Origin: Wocania_A spongiicola
GTDB taxonomy: Bacteria; Bacteroidota; Bacteroidia; Flavobacteriales; Flavobacteriaceae
Assembly: GCF_023502325.1 (NCBI RefSeq)
Contig: NZ_JAMFLZ010000001.1
Location: forward strand, 682,001-746,000
Length of the DNA stretch: 64,000 nucleotides
Direction: 5' to 3'
Shown here: one piece after another, positions 1 through 7,565 of the stretch
Layout of the letters: each line of letters starts with the position of its first letter
How positions within the stretch are numbered: position 1 is the first letter of the stretch
Notes under the pieces: generated by a model
What the model saw: only the letters and a program-made list of their open reading frames with translations
Database searches by the model: none
Told to the model about the DNA's origin: nothing
Made by a program: the position numbers and the translations under genes

Positions 1-555
1 AATAGCTTTAATACTAAAACTCTCATTTTTTAATGCCGAAGCTATGCCTTGTGCTTTTTCAAAACTACGCCCCCATATAAATACATTTTTTAAAGACCTT
101 ACTGATGCATGTGCTTTGATGAGATTAATTGATAATGCTCCAGTACCAACCATTAACATTGAGCTTGAGTCTTTTCGAGATAAATATGCTGAAGCTAGAG
201 CAGATGCTGAAGCTGTACGCTTAACAGTTAAGCTTTTTGCTTCTAAAATGGCTTTTATAGTTCCTTTTACGGCATCAAAATATATATATGTACCTTGTAT
301 TGAAGGTAAATTAAATTGTCTGTTTTCAGGACTTACGGTAACTATTTTTACGCCAGCATCTTTATTTGGATTCCAAGCAGGCATTAATAATAATGTAGAA
401 TCAGCATTAACTTCTGGGTTTGGAAAGTCATGATGATGCCGCATTGGGATGATTGTTTTATTGTTAGAAAATCCATGCTTTAGTTCTTGAATTAATTCAG
501 AAAACACAGTATTATTTTCAATAAAGGCATCATCTATTTGTAAAATCTTTTCCAT
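1..555 (-). CDS. Ornithine cyclodeaminase / mu-crystallin family protein (3' part cut by window edge)
   Basis: Reading the minus strand from the ATG at 555 gives about 185 residues beginning MEKILQIDDAFIENN, open to the window edge; the family is usually about 310-330 residues, so the C-terminus is missing. The substrate-side half carries a PMRHHHDF segment and residues LLMPAWNP. The Rossmann half begins near residue 140 with GTGALSINLIKAHASV, followed by VFIWGRSFEKA, as expected for NAD(P) binding in this family. Members are cytosolic and either deaminate ornithine to proline or reduce delta-1-pyrroline-2-carboxylate and related cyclic imines; the specific reaction cannot be told here. It is divergent from the S37 peptidase gene with 136 bp between the two starts. 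Confidence 0.85.
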   Translation of the reverse strand, partial: MEKILQIDDAFIENNTVFSELIQELKHGFSNNKTIIPMRHHHDFPNPEVNADSTLLLMPAWNPNKDAGVKIVTVSPENRQFNLPSIQGTYIYFDAVKGTIKAILEAKSLTVKRTASASALASAYLSRKDSSSMLMVGTGALSINLIKAHASVRSLKNVFIWGRSFEKAQGIASALKNESFSIKAI

Positions 556-691
556 GAGTTAAATGTAACAAAATCATTATTTTTAATTCAATATTATTTA
601 CGAATAAACTAAAATGATACTTAATATGGATAATATAATACAGATGTCATTTTTTTTGAAAGCTTATCTTTAAAACTTAAAATGATCACAA

Positions 692-2014
692 ATGAATTCT
701 ATTAAAAAAATATTAGTCTTATTTTTAGTAAGCATTAGTATATATTCTTGTAAAGAGTCCAAAGTAAATTTTGATGCTTTAACTTTTGAAGAGCAGTTAA
801 AAGTATTATTTCCTACTGCAGAGATAAGTCCAGTAAAGGTAGAAGATCATTTTAAAAAAGCGTATCAACTTATTTTAAAACAACCTTTGGATCACAGCAA
901 TATTGAAGCAGGGAGTTTTAATCACTATGTATACATATCTCATACAGATTATTTAAAGCCTACAGTTTTGGTAACCGAAGGGTATAGTGCCAAACATAAA
1001 ACTTATGAATTGAGTAAGGTTTTACAGTCTAACCAAGTTATGGTTGAGTATCGATTTTATGGTAAGTCTAGACCAGAAGCAATTCCGTGGGAATACTTAA
1101 CTAACGATCAGGCAGTTGAAGATTATCATGCATTAATTAATAAATTGAAACTGCTTTATAAAAACAAATGGATTTCTACAGGAATAAGCAAAGGAGGAGA
1201 AACCACTTTAATTTATAAGTCTAAATACCCTAGCGATATTGACGTGTCTGTGCCTTATGTAGCGCCTATGATAAATGGTTTGGAAGACCAACGTACAAAT
1301 AATTTAATTAATACGGTTGGAACTATTGAATGTAGAAATAAAATAAAGGAACTTCAAAGAACAGTACTAAAAAATAAAGACAAAGCGCTTGAAATTTTTA
1401 AAGAAATAGCCAATGAAAATAAGATGACATTTACTGAGGTTCCTTATGAAGAAGCTTTAGAATATACTGTACTAGAATTTCCTTTTTCTTTTTGGCAATG
1501 GCGAGGAGATAAGTGCGAGGAAATACCTAGCAAAGATGCACCAATTGGTGATTTGGTAAAATATATGCATAAAACAGTTGGTATAGATTTTTATAGTGAT
1601 GAAGGTTATACTAAATACTTACCATCGTTTTATCAGCATATGAGGGAATTAGGATATTATGGTTTTGATTTAGAGCCTGTAAAGGATTTACTTAAAGTAG
1701 TTAAATCGCCTTCAAATTTGCGGTTTGCTCCAACTGATGTAGATTTAACATATAACCCCGAGTATATTAAAAAAGTTAGAGATTATGCCGAAAATAAAGG
1801 GAATAATATTTTATATATATACGGTGCTTACGATCCGTGGGGAGCATGTGCGCCAACACCTGCACCAGATCTAGATGCTTTAAAGATGGTTTTAGAAGAC
1901 GGACATCACGGAACTAGAATAAAGCACTTTTCTGAAAAAGATCAGCAAAAAATATACAACAAGTTAAGTGAATGGTTGGGTGATAATATAGAAGTCTTTC
2001 CTTTAAAAGAATAA
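692..2014 (+). CDS. S37-family (PS-10 type) tripeptidyl aminopeptidase, lipoprotein
   Basis: This is a 440-residue predicted lipoprotein: the signal peptide ends in SIYSC with the lipidated Cys at residue 20. The catalytic part resembles the peptidase S37 family (Streptomyces tripeptidyl aminopeptidases, alpha/beta-hydrolase fold). It has an early YRFYGKSRPE motif (about residue 121), a GISKGG nucleophile elbow with Ser166, and a C-terminal DGHHGTRIKHF segment supplying the likely catalytic His. The role would be removing tripeptides from protein N-termini outside the inner membrane to feed on peptides. It stands alone on the plus strand, with its own 136-bp upstream region shared with the divergent cyclodeaminase gene. 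Family assignment is good; the exact cleavage specificity is inferred. Confidence 0.8.
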   Translation: MNSIKKILVLFLVSISIYSCKESKVNFDALTFEEQLKVLFPTAEISPVKVEDHFKKAYQLILKQPLDHSNIEAGSFNHYVYISHTDYLKPTVLVTEGYSAKHKTYELSKVLQSNQVMVEYRFYGKSRPEAIPWEYLTNDQAVEDYHALINKLKLLYKNKWISTGISKGGETTLIYKSKYPSDIDVSVPYVAPMINGLEDQRTNNLINTVGTIECRNKIKELQRTVLKNKDKALEIFKEIANENKMTFTEVPYEEALEYTVLEFPFSFWQWRGDKCEEIPSKDAPIGDLVKYMHKTVGIDFYSDEGYTKYLPSFYQHMRELGYYGFDLEPVKDLLKVVKSPSNLRFAPTDVDLTYNPEYIKKVRDYAENKGNNILYIYGAYDPWGACAPTPAPDLDALKMVLEDGHHGTRIKHFSEKDQQKIYNKLSEWLGDNIEVFPLKE

Positions 2015-2025
2015 TACATAAGTTA

Positions 2026-2499
2026 TTATAAATCTAAGTTTTCAATATCTAGTCGCATACTTATCATATGCTTTTTAAAACCAACTTTTTCATATGCTCT
2101 AATAGCAGATGGGTTATCCTCATAAACATCTAATCTAATTTCGGTTATTTCTTTAGTTTGGCACCATTCTAAAAGAGCCTGCATTACTAGCTTGTTATAA
2201 CCATTCCCCCTATGTTTTTTTGGTACAAACATAAAACCTAAATACCCTTGCTTGTCGTGCTTTAAATAATGTCTGTCTTCTTTTATTTTTGCGTAACCAG
2301 AAGCAACTATTTCATTATTTAATTCAACGACAAATAATTCTGAATCCTTATTTTTTATAAACTCTGTAACATCATAATAACTTATTTTTCCTTCCTTAAT
2401 GGTAATATCCATTGGTCGTTCGGCTTCAATAAGTCCTTGTTCAAACTCTAATAAAATAGGGACATCATTTAAAGTAGCTTTTCTGACAATTGGTTGCAT
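2026..2499 (-). CDS. GNAT family N-acetyltransferase
   Basis: 157 residues with the GNAT fold layout: N-terminal IVRKATLNDVPILLEFE, the acetyl-CoA pyrophosphate-binding stretch KKHRGNGYNKLVMQALLEW (Q/R-x-x-G-x-G/A-like, near residues 93-111), and the C-terminal signature LDVYEDNPSAIRAYEKVGF typical of small-molecule or protein N-acetyltransferases. It is cytosolic and the substrate is unknown. It lies 3 nt downstream of the NTF2-like gene on the same strand, so the two are probably co-transcribed, and it converges on the S37 peptidase gene with an 11-nt gap. Confidence 0.85.
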   Translation of the reverse strand: MQPIVRKATLNDVPILLEFEQGLIEAERPMDITIKEGKISYYDVTEFIKNKDSELFVVELNNEIVASGYAKIKEDRHYLKHDKQGYLGFMFVPKKHRGNGYNKLVMQALLEWCQTKEITEIRLDVYEDNPSAIRAYEKVGFKKHMISMRLDIENLDL

Positions 2500-2502
2500 A
2501 AC

Positions 2503-2934
2503 TTAACTAGATGTATCAGCAATAATTTTCCACTCACCATTAATTTTTTTGAAAATAATCATGAAAATCCCATCGGCGTTTCCAACTACACGTTTTAAAT
2601 GATATTCACCTAAAACAAAGTAAGCTCCCTCGCTAATTTTAGAAATATCGTTAATTTTAAAGCTTAATTTACCTGTGTGGTCTTCGGTTGGATAACTTTT
2701 TTTATAGCGCTCTAAAGTATTCTGCCACCCATAAGTAACACCATTACTGCCATAAAATTTAAGCGAGTCGCTTTTCCAATAGCCTTCCATAAACTTTTCA
2801 ATATTGTTTTTAGACCAAGCAATTCTTTGCGCTTTTAAAACACTTTGAATAGCTTTTTTATCTTCATTCTCAGTAGATTGAGCATTGCCATAAAAAAAAG
2901 TTGTTATAAATAGTATTAAAATAAGGTGCTTCAT
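2503..2934 (-). CDS. NTF2-like (DUF4440/SnoaL-type) secreted protein
   Basis: 143 residues from the ATG at 2934. An upstream TTG in frame would add 13 residues, but the ATG gives a clean signal peptide (MKHLILILFITTFFYGNAQ) and is preferred. The mature part (KKAIQSVLKAQRIAWSKNN...GEWKIIADTSS) has the helix-then-curved-sheet pattern of the NTF2-like superfamily, closest to DUF4440 proteins. It is probably periplasmic. Members bind small ligands or act as non-catalytic adaptors and no catalytic residues can be assigned. Likely first gene of a two-gene unit with the GNAT gene. Confidence 0.7.
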   Translation of the reverse strand: MKHLILILFITTFFYGNAQSTENEDKKAIQSVLKAQRIAWSKNNIEKFMEGYWKSDSLKFYGSNGVTYGWQNTLERYKKSYPTEDHTGKLSFKINDISKISEGAYFVLGEYHLKRVVGNADGIFMIIFKKINGEWKIIADTSS

Positions 2935-3156
2935 AATAAATATTATATGTTTTAGCAAAAGTAAAAATAGCAAAATCTTATTTTAAATGTGGTTGCTCAT
3001 CGATTAATTTTGCATTTATTATTTTTTTATCTAGAGTTAAAATCTATTTATCGATAAAATAATGTAAAACCCTTTTTGTGTTTATACATTTATATGAAAA
3101 TCAATTAATTAGTCTCCCTCAAATTTATTGTTTAACCATTACAAATATCTTATATT

Positions 3157-3435
3157 ATGGAATTAGAGATTTCAAGCTACAACAATTTTTTTAAAATGAA
3201 AGGCATTCTTAGTAAGCGTAGCTTGGGCGTATTTAAGAATGAATTTAATAATATTTTTGATAAAGTAGGCGCACTTACTATTAGCATTGAAAACATTGAG
3301 TGGATGGATAAATATGGCGTAAATGCTTTAGCAGAGTTGCATTATGAGGCTATATCTAAAAATAAGAAAATGTCTATAATTGGTTTAGGATGCAAAGATT
3401 TATATGAGCATTTTAAATCTGATTTTGCAGCGTAA
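3157..3435 (+). CDS. Stand-alone STAS-domain protein
   Basis: A 92-residue single-domain protein with the STAS beta-alpha pattern: a first strand pair, LTISIENIEWMDKYGVNALAEL, then KKMSIIGLGCKDLYEHF. In SpoIIAA-like anti-anti-sigma factors the loop after the central strand reads D-S-S/A-G with a phosphorylated Ser; here it reads M-D-K-Y-G, so the usual phosphoacceptor is absent. That favours a non-phosphorylated scaffold or MlaB-like role over classic partner switching. No anti-sigma kinase or sigma gene is adjacent. It converges on the DUF4407 gene with a 9-nt gap. Confidence 0.65.
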   Translation: MELEISSYNNFFKMKGILSKRSLGVFKNEFNNIFDKVGALTISIENIEWMDKYGVNALAELHYEAISKNKKMSIIGLGCKDLYEHFKSDFAA

Positions 3436-3444
3436 AAACAAACA

Positions 3445-4545
3445 TTACAACGCGTTTTTTTGATGCTTATAAAAGGCATCAGCTTGAAGTTGCATAAGTT
3501 CCCTCGCTTTTTTGCGCTTGTAAGTATACAATTCTTCTTCATTTTCTATATCACTATAAATGCGATCGTTAATGGCATAATCTGTTTTTAACAAGACTTC
3601 TCTTTGATTTGTATTTTGGAGTACTGTTGTTTTTATAGCAGTTTCTTGATCTTCAAGTTTAAAATCATATGCTCCTTTTGGCGATAATAATTTGGCCAAA
3701 ATTGGAGATGTTTCAATAGCTAAAAACAATAAGAATATAAAAAATGATGGCAACCAAGGAAGTTTTCCTAAAGCATTAACCCGAGCCATCAAACCATCAA
3801 AATTACTAATTATGGGCTGTGTGTTTACAACCTGAGTCTCATAATCACCTTTAAGTTCTGCTATTTTATTTTCAGCAGTTGCAATTTTAGCTTTGTTTTC
3901 TTTCTTTAGCAGTTGTAATTCAGCTAATAATGCATCGTGCTTTTCTCTTTTTTCTTTATAAACAGGTCCTTTGCCTAGCAATTTTGTACCAGCAGTTCCT
4001 TCAGCTTCTGCAATGTAAGTGTCGTATAGTGCATTTACCTCAGTTTCTTTGGTGTCTATTTCATTTTGTAAGCCTTTTATTTCACCTTGAAGTGAAGCAA
4101 TGTTTGGATTGAATTGCTCAGCAATTTGTTGTTGGTTAGCTAATGTTAAATCATTCTTCTGTTCTAGCAACACTTGATTAATTTCTTTCTCAAATATTTT
4201 TAATTCTAAAGGTTTTGAGATTACTATGGCTATAATTATTGCTAGTATTATTCGAGGAGACGCCTGTATAAGTTCATCAATAACATTGCCTGTTTTTTTA
4301 ATTGTTGAAACAATATAACGGTCTAAGTTAAAAATGAGTAAGCCCCAAATTAAGCCAAAAAATATAGCTGTATAAAGATTGTCGAAAACTGTGTAAAGCG
4401 CATAACTAGATGCGATAAAGGCCATAACGGCTGTAAAGAAAACAGTAGCGCCAATTCCTGCGTATTTATTTTGTTCACCAACAGAACATGTTTCCAAAAT
4501 GTCCGTATCTGAACCGGAGCAGATAATAAAAAAGCGTTTTAACAT
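3445..4545 (-). CDS. DUF4407 integral membrane protein
   Basis: 366 residues matching the DUF4407 layout. There are two N-terminal membrane segments (about residues 32-52 and 57-75) with the LIFNLDRYIVSTIKK signature just after, a third segment near residues 93-112, then a long helical, coiled-coil-like soluble region (about 115-245) rich in Lys/Glu/Gln, a fourth segment around 263-283 (WLPSFFIFLLFLAIETSP), and a C-terminal charged helix. The function of the family is not established. The gene sits alone between convergent STAS and the blaR-blaI unit, whose terminator lies just upstream of its start. Confidence 0.8.
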   Translation of the reverse strand: MLKRFFIICSGSDTDILETCSVGEQNKYAGIGATVFFTAVMAFIASSYALYTVFDNLYTAIFFGLIWGLLIFNLDRYIVSTIKKTGNVIDELIQASPRIILAIIIAIVISKPLELKIFEKEINQVLLEQKNDLTLANQQQIAEQFNPNIASLQGEIKGLQNEIDTKETEVNALYDTYIAEAEGTAGTKLLGKGPVYKEKREKHDALLAELQLLKKENKAKIATAENKIAELKGDYETQVVNTQPIISNFDGLMARVNALGKLPWLPSFFIFLLFLAIETSPILAKLLSPKGAYDFKLEDQETAIKTTVLQNTNQREVLLKTDYAINDRIYSDIENEEELYTYKRKKARELMQLQADAFYKHQKNAL

Positions 4546-4613
4546 GGTGTGATTGATTTTGATTGATTGCTTATTAGAACGCTGAAACTGACATTTTGTT
4601 ACATTATAGAGCT

Positions 4614-4642
4614 AAAAAAAGCCTAAAGATTATTTTAGGCTT
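4614..4642 (-). terminator. Rho-independent terminator of the blaI-blaR1 unit
   Basis: A 9-bp perfect stem (AAGCCTAAA at 4619-4627, TTTAGGCTT at 4634-4642) with a 6-nt loop. On the minus strand it is followed by a T-run. It lies 14 nt past the end of the M56 gene, so it fits termination of blaI-blaR1 transcription. Confidence 0.75.
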
Positions 4643-4655
4643 AATTTTAATTAAT

Positions 4656-6080
4656 TTAATCTTCTTTAATAACTATGGGTTTTGTTGAAAGCTGAACAAC
4701 ATAATCGTTATCATTTGAATGATTTGTAGTAATGCTAATGTTCTTGTTTTTAGTTAAGATACTTATGGCCTTTTTTGAAGATATTTCCTTTTTATTATAG
4801 TAAAACTTAGCTCCTTTTTTTGCCATATCTTTTACGTGTTCTAAAGGGCTTTTTGGAGGCGGTGGCGGTGGTGGAACTTCAACAACTTCCCTTACTTCTA
4901 CAGGTGCAGGAACTTCTCTTACTTCTACAACTTTTACAGGTGTTGGTTCTGGAGCTGGAACTTCAACAACTCCTCTTAATTTAGATGGCTCACCTGGAAC
5001 TGGAGGTGGAGGTGGGAATACTGGAAATGGCTCAGCTTTTTTTCTTTGTTCTACAGTCATAACCCTATAAATGTAATTTAAGCGTTCAACTTCCTTGTTT
5101 TTTATAATAACTCTACCTTGAGGATTATTGTATTTTTTTGCCAATCTATTGTATTCTGCAATTTCTTTTTGAGTTGCTTTTTTTTGATATACAGATTGTT
5201 CTGTTGTGTTTTCAGTTTCAATTATAGCTTTATTGCTAAAGCTATAAATTAGAATTGCTAATAAGGGTAAAATAATGAGGCTTCTAAGCCAAATAATTGT
5301 TTTTGACGTTTTTGTTTTCATAACTGTAAATCGTTTTTTGATTAATGAATAATTGATGGCATTTACTATTTGTTGATTTTGATTATCTCGAAAGCTATTG
5401 GGAGACGAGAATGTGAGCAATGTTTTTTGGTAAGTTGATGAGTCTATACCTTGCTTTAAAACGGCATGATCTGCTAAGAATTCATGATTAAGCTTAATGT
5501 CTTTTTTTATGAAATAAAGCAAAGGATTAAACCAAAATAATATTTGAAATAATTCAACAAACAATATATCTAAAGCATGCTTTTGTTTTGCATGAATTTG
5601 TTCGTGCAACAATACTTCGTCGGGAATTAATTTGTTTTCATATTTAGTCTTGTTTAGAAAAATATAATTTAAAAAAGTATGCGGAATAATTAAATCGTTC
5701 AATAAAACATTGATAAAGTTTTCGCTTTTGAGTTTTGGATTTGTTTTTATTTTTTGAAATAATCTGTATATGTTTTTAAAGAATCTAAATAAAAATATTA
5801 TTAGGCCTAAGACATAAATACTCCATAAAATAACTGGAAGAAGATCGTAGAATGTTTTGCTCTGATCTGTTACTTCAATAGGTAGAGCATTCTCAAAATC
5901 TGTTTTAGATAATTCGATATATTCTGTAAAAGTTATAAGCGGTATGCTAATAGAAATTAAAATTACCCCAATTAAATAAAAACGTTTAAAAGTGTGTGCG
6001 CTAGTTTTTTCTAAACATAGTTTATAGAATATCATAAAAACAGCTAAACAAGCACTGGATTTTAATACAAACAAAAGCAT
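4656..6080 (-). CDS. BlaR1-type M56 family metallopeptidase (transmembrane sensor)
   Basis: 474 residues. There are N-terminal membrane segments (about residues 4-20, 35-52 and 82-100), a zinc-protease site HEQIH at 159-163 with the downstream NHEFLADHAV segment supplying the third ligand, and a further membrane helix near 268-285. In the BlaR1/MecR1 family the cytoplasmic protease domain is activated by an external signal and inactivates the partner repressor. The extracytoplasmic part is not a penicillin-binding domain: it holds a Pro/Glu/Val-rich linker (about 350-412, with PPPPP runs) and a small C-terminal region. The start lies 2 nt after the blaI stop. No beta-lactamase gene is nearby, so the signal sensed is unknown. 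Confidence 0.85.
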   Translation of the reverse strand: MLLFVLKSSACLAVFMIFYKLCLEKTSAHTFKRFYLIGVILISISIPLITFTEYIELSKTDFENALPIEVTDQSKTFYDLLPVILWSIYVLGLIIFLFRFFKNIYRLFQKIKTNPKLKSENFINVLLNDLIIPHTFLNYIFLNKTKYENKLIPDEVLLHEQIHAKQKHALDILFVELFQILFWFNPLLYFIKKDIKLNHEFLADHAVLKQGIDSSTYQKTLLTFSSPNSFRDNQNQQIVNAINYSLIKKRFTVMKTKTSKTIIWLRSLIILPLLAILIYSFSNKAIIETENTTEQSVYQKKATQKEIAEYNRLAKKYNNPQGRVIIKNKEVERLNYIYRVMTVEQRKKAEPFPVFPPPPPVPGEPSKLRGVVEVPAPEPTPVKVVEVREVPAPVEVREVVEVPPPPPPPKSPLEHVKDMAKKGAKFYYNKKEISSKKAISILTKNKNISITTNHSNDNDYVVQLSTKPIVIKED

Positions 6081-6082
6081 AA

Positions 6083-6448
6083 TTATTTCTTTTTAATTTC
6101 GTTATCAATTAAGGCCTTTAAATCTTCCAACTCTTCTTTTGTAAGGTTGGTTTCCTTGGTGAAAAATGATGCAAACTGTGATGCGCTATCGTTGAAAAAA
6201 TTTTTTATTAAACCATTTACGTGTTTGGAGAAATAATCTTTCTTTTTTACCAAAGGGTAGTATTGTCTTGAATTTCCGAATAAATTGTATGCAATAAAAC
6301 CTTTGTCACTCATGCGTTTTAAAAGCGTTGCTACGGTTGTGGTGGCTGGTTTTGGTTCTGGATAAGCCTCAAGCAAATCTTTCATGAATGCTTTTTCGAG
6401 TTTCCATAAATGATTCATTAAATCTTCTTCGGCTTTTGATAATTTCAT
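6083..6448 (-). CDS. BlaI/MecI/CopY family repressor
   Basis: 121 residues, the normal length for this penicillinase-repressor family. The N-terminal winged helix starts LSKAEEDLMNHLWKLEKAF and continues TTTVATLLKRMSDKGFIAYN (recognition helix and wing); the C-terminal helices (SQFASFFTKETNLTKEELEDLKALID) form the dimerisation and protease-target region. It should repress its own operon, blaI-blaR1, through the TCTACA-type dyads found immediately upstream of its start. Confidence 0.9.
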   Translation of the reverse strand: MKLSKAEEDLMNHLWKLEKAFMKDLLEAYPEPKPATTTVATLLKRMSDKGFIAYNLFGNSRQYYPLVKKKDYFSKHVNGLIKNFFNDSASQFASFFTKETNLTKEELEDLKALIDNEIKKK

Positions 6449-6450
6449 TT

Positions 6451-6512
6451 TCTACAGAGTTAGAATTGTTTCTACAAATGTAGAGTAAATATTTTGATTC
6501 TACAAATGTAGA
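6451..6512 (-). promoter_or_regulatory. BlaI operator cluster
   Basis: Two identical 14-bp dyads TCTACAAATGTAGA (6471-6484 and 6499-6512, 28 bp apart) each contain the TACA-nn-TGTA core known for BlaI/MecI operators. A third, degraded copy (TCTACAGAGTTAGA, 6451-6464) touches the start region of the repressor gene. The position directly upstream of blaI supports autorepression. Confidence 0.8.
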
Positions 6513-6580
6513 GTAAAAAAATATTTTTTGAAAATAAAAATGAGATTTTGACAGTACTCGATTTGATAAATAAGTAGTGG

Positions 6581-7444
6581 TTAACTGCTTTTTCTAGACC
6601 GAATACTTTCAATAACTACGGTTGAAAGAATAATGAGGCCTCCAAAAAAAGTATTCCATGTTGGTATTTCGTTTAAGAAGATGAATGCTATAATAATTCC
6701 TAAAATGGGTTGAGTGCTACTAATGATACTGGCAGTGCTTACCGTAAAATGGTTTAAACTATTAACTAACATAGTGTGGCCAATGGCAGTAGTAATTACT
6801 GCTAGAATTATTATATAAGGGAATTGTGTAGCTATGCCAGATGTATCCATAAAAAATAGCATAGGTGATAAAACAATGGTAATGATACCAATTTGATATA
6901 ACATGATTGCGGTACCATTGTAATTGGTTACCAATTGTTTTGAAATAATGTTGCGAATAGCATAAAAGAGTGCAGAAGCTAAACCGAATAAAACACCTTT
7001 TAAGTGAGCACTTTCCAAACTAAATTCTGGCGCTAAAATATAAATGCCTATTAGTACCATAATTCCAAGGAATATATAAATTGGATCGAACTTTACTTTT
7101 ATAAATAAAGGTTCTAAAAATGCTGTTAGTATGGGGTAAACAAATAATGAAAGCATACCAATAGCTACATTGGATAACTTTAAAGCATAGAAATATGTAA
7201 TCCAATGAGCTGCTAAAAAAACACCACTAATTATAAAGAGGATGATTTCTTTTTTTGATTTTAATTTGAGGCTAATTTTTTTATAACGACAAAACGTAAA
7301 TAGTAAAACTGAAGCAATAATTGAACGCCACCAAATAATAACAGGAATAGACATATCTATATATTTACCTAAAGCTCCAGAGGTACTTATAAAAAGTGTA
7401 GCCAATAAAAGTAGAAGAAGGTGTTTGCTATGTTGGTTGTTCAT
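6581..7444 (-). CDS. EamA/DMT family transporter
   Basis: 287 residues arranged as about ten hydrophobic helices in two homologous halves, as in EamA (drug/metabolite transporter) proteins. The first half has the characteristic FISTSGALGKYIDMSIPVI and WWRSIIASVLLF segments, and the second half has GLASALFYAIRNIISKQLV and SIISSTQPILGIIIAFIFL. It is an inner-membrane exporter or permease for a small metabolite; the substrate cannot be inferred. It stands as a single gene with a structured repeat-like intergenic element upstream. Confidence 0.85.
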   Translation of the reverse strand: MNNQHSKHLLLLLLATLFISTSGALGKYIDMSIPVIIWWRSIIASVLLFTFCRYKKISLKLKSKKEIILFIISGVFLAAHWITYFYALKLSNVAIGMLSLFVYPILTAFLEPLFIKVKFDPIYIFLGIMVLIGIYILAPEFSLESAHLKGVLFGLASALFYAIRNIISKQLVTNYNGTAIMLYQIGIITIVLSPMLFFMDTSGIATQFPYIIILAVITTAIGHTMLVNSLNHFTVSTASIISSTQPILGIIIAFIFLNEIPTWNTFFGGLIILSTVVIESIRSRKSS

Positions 7445-7459
7445 TTATTAACGCTTGTT

Positions 7460-7557
7460 GTGTTAGCGATTGCAACGGCATCCTTTTGCTTTTTTGCAAA
7501 AGATATAGTGAAAAGCGCGACCGCCTTTTGCTACTTAAAAGCAAATGGCGGTAACAC
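7460..7557. repeat. REP-like structured intergenic element
   Basis: About 98 nt closed by GTGTTA (7460-7465) pairing with TAACAC (7552-7557). Inside are one hairpin CTTTTGC/GCAAAAG (7483-7489/7496-7502) and a second, CCGCCTTTTGCT/AGCAAATGGCGG (7521-7532/7540-7551, 11 of 12 paired). It is more G+C-rich than its surroundings and lies between two minus-strand genes. It resembles dispersed palindromic elements I associate with flavobacterial intergenic regions, but only this copy is in the window, so repetitiveness is not shown here. Confidence 0.45.
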
Positions 7558-7565
7558 CCAAAATA

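Noticed and set aside
44..433. Plus-strand open frame of 129 codons
   Set aside because: It is antisense to the clearly coding cyclodeaminase fragment and has no family resemblance.
4656..6448. Beta-lactam resistance determinant
   Set aside because: BlaI/M56 pairs are widespread in Bacteroidota; no beta-lactamase or penicillin-binding domain accompanies them here.
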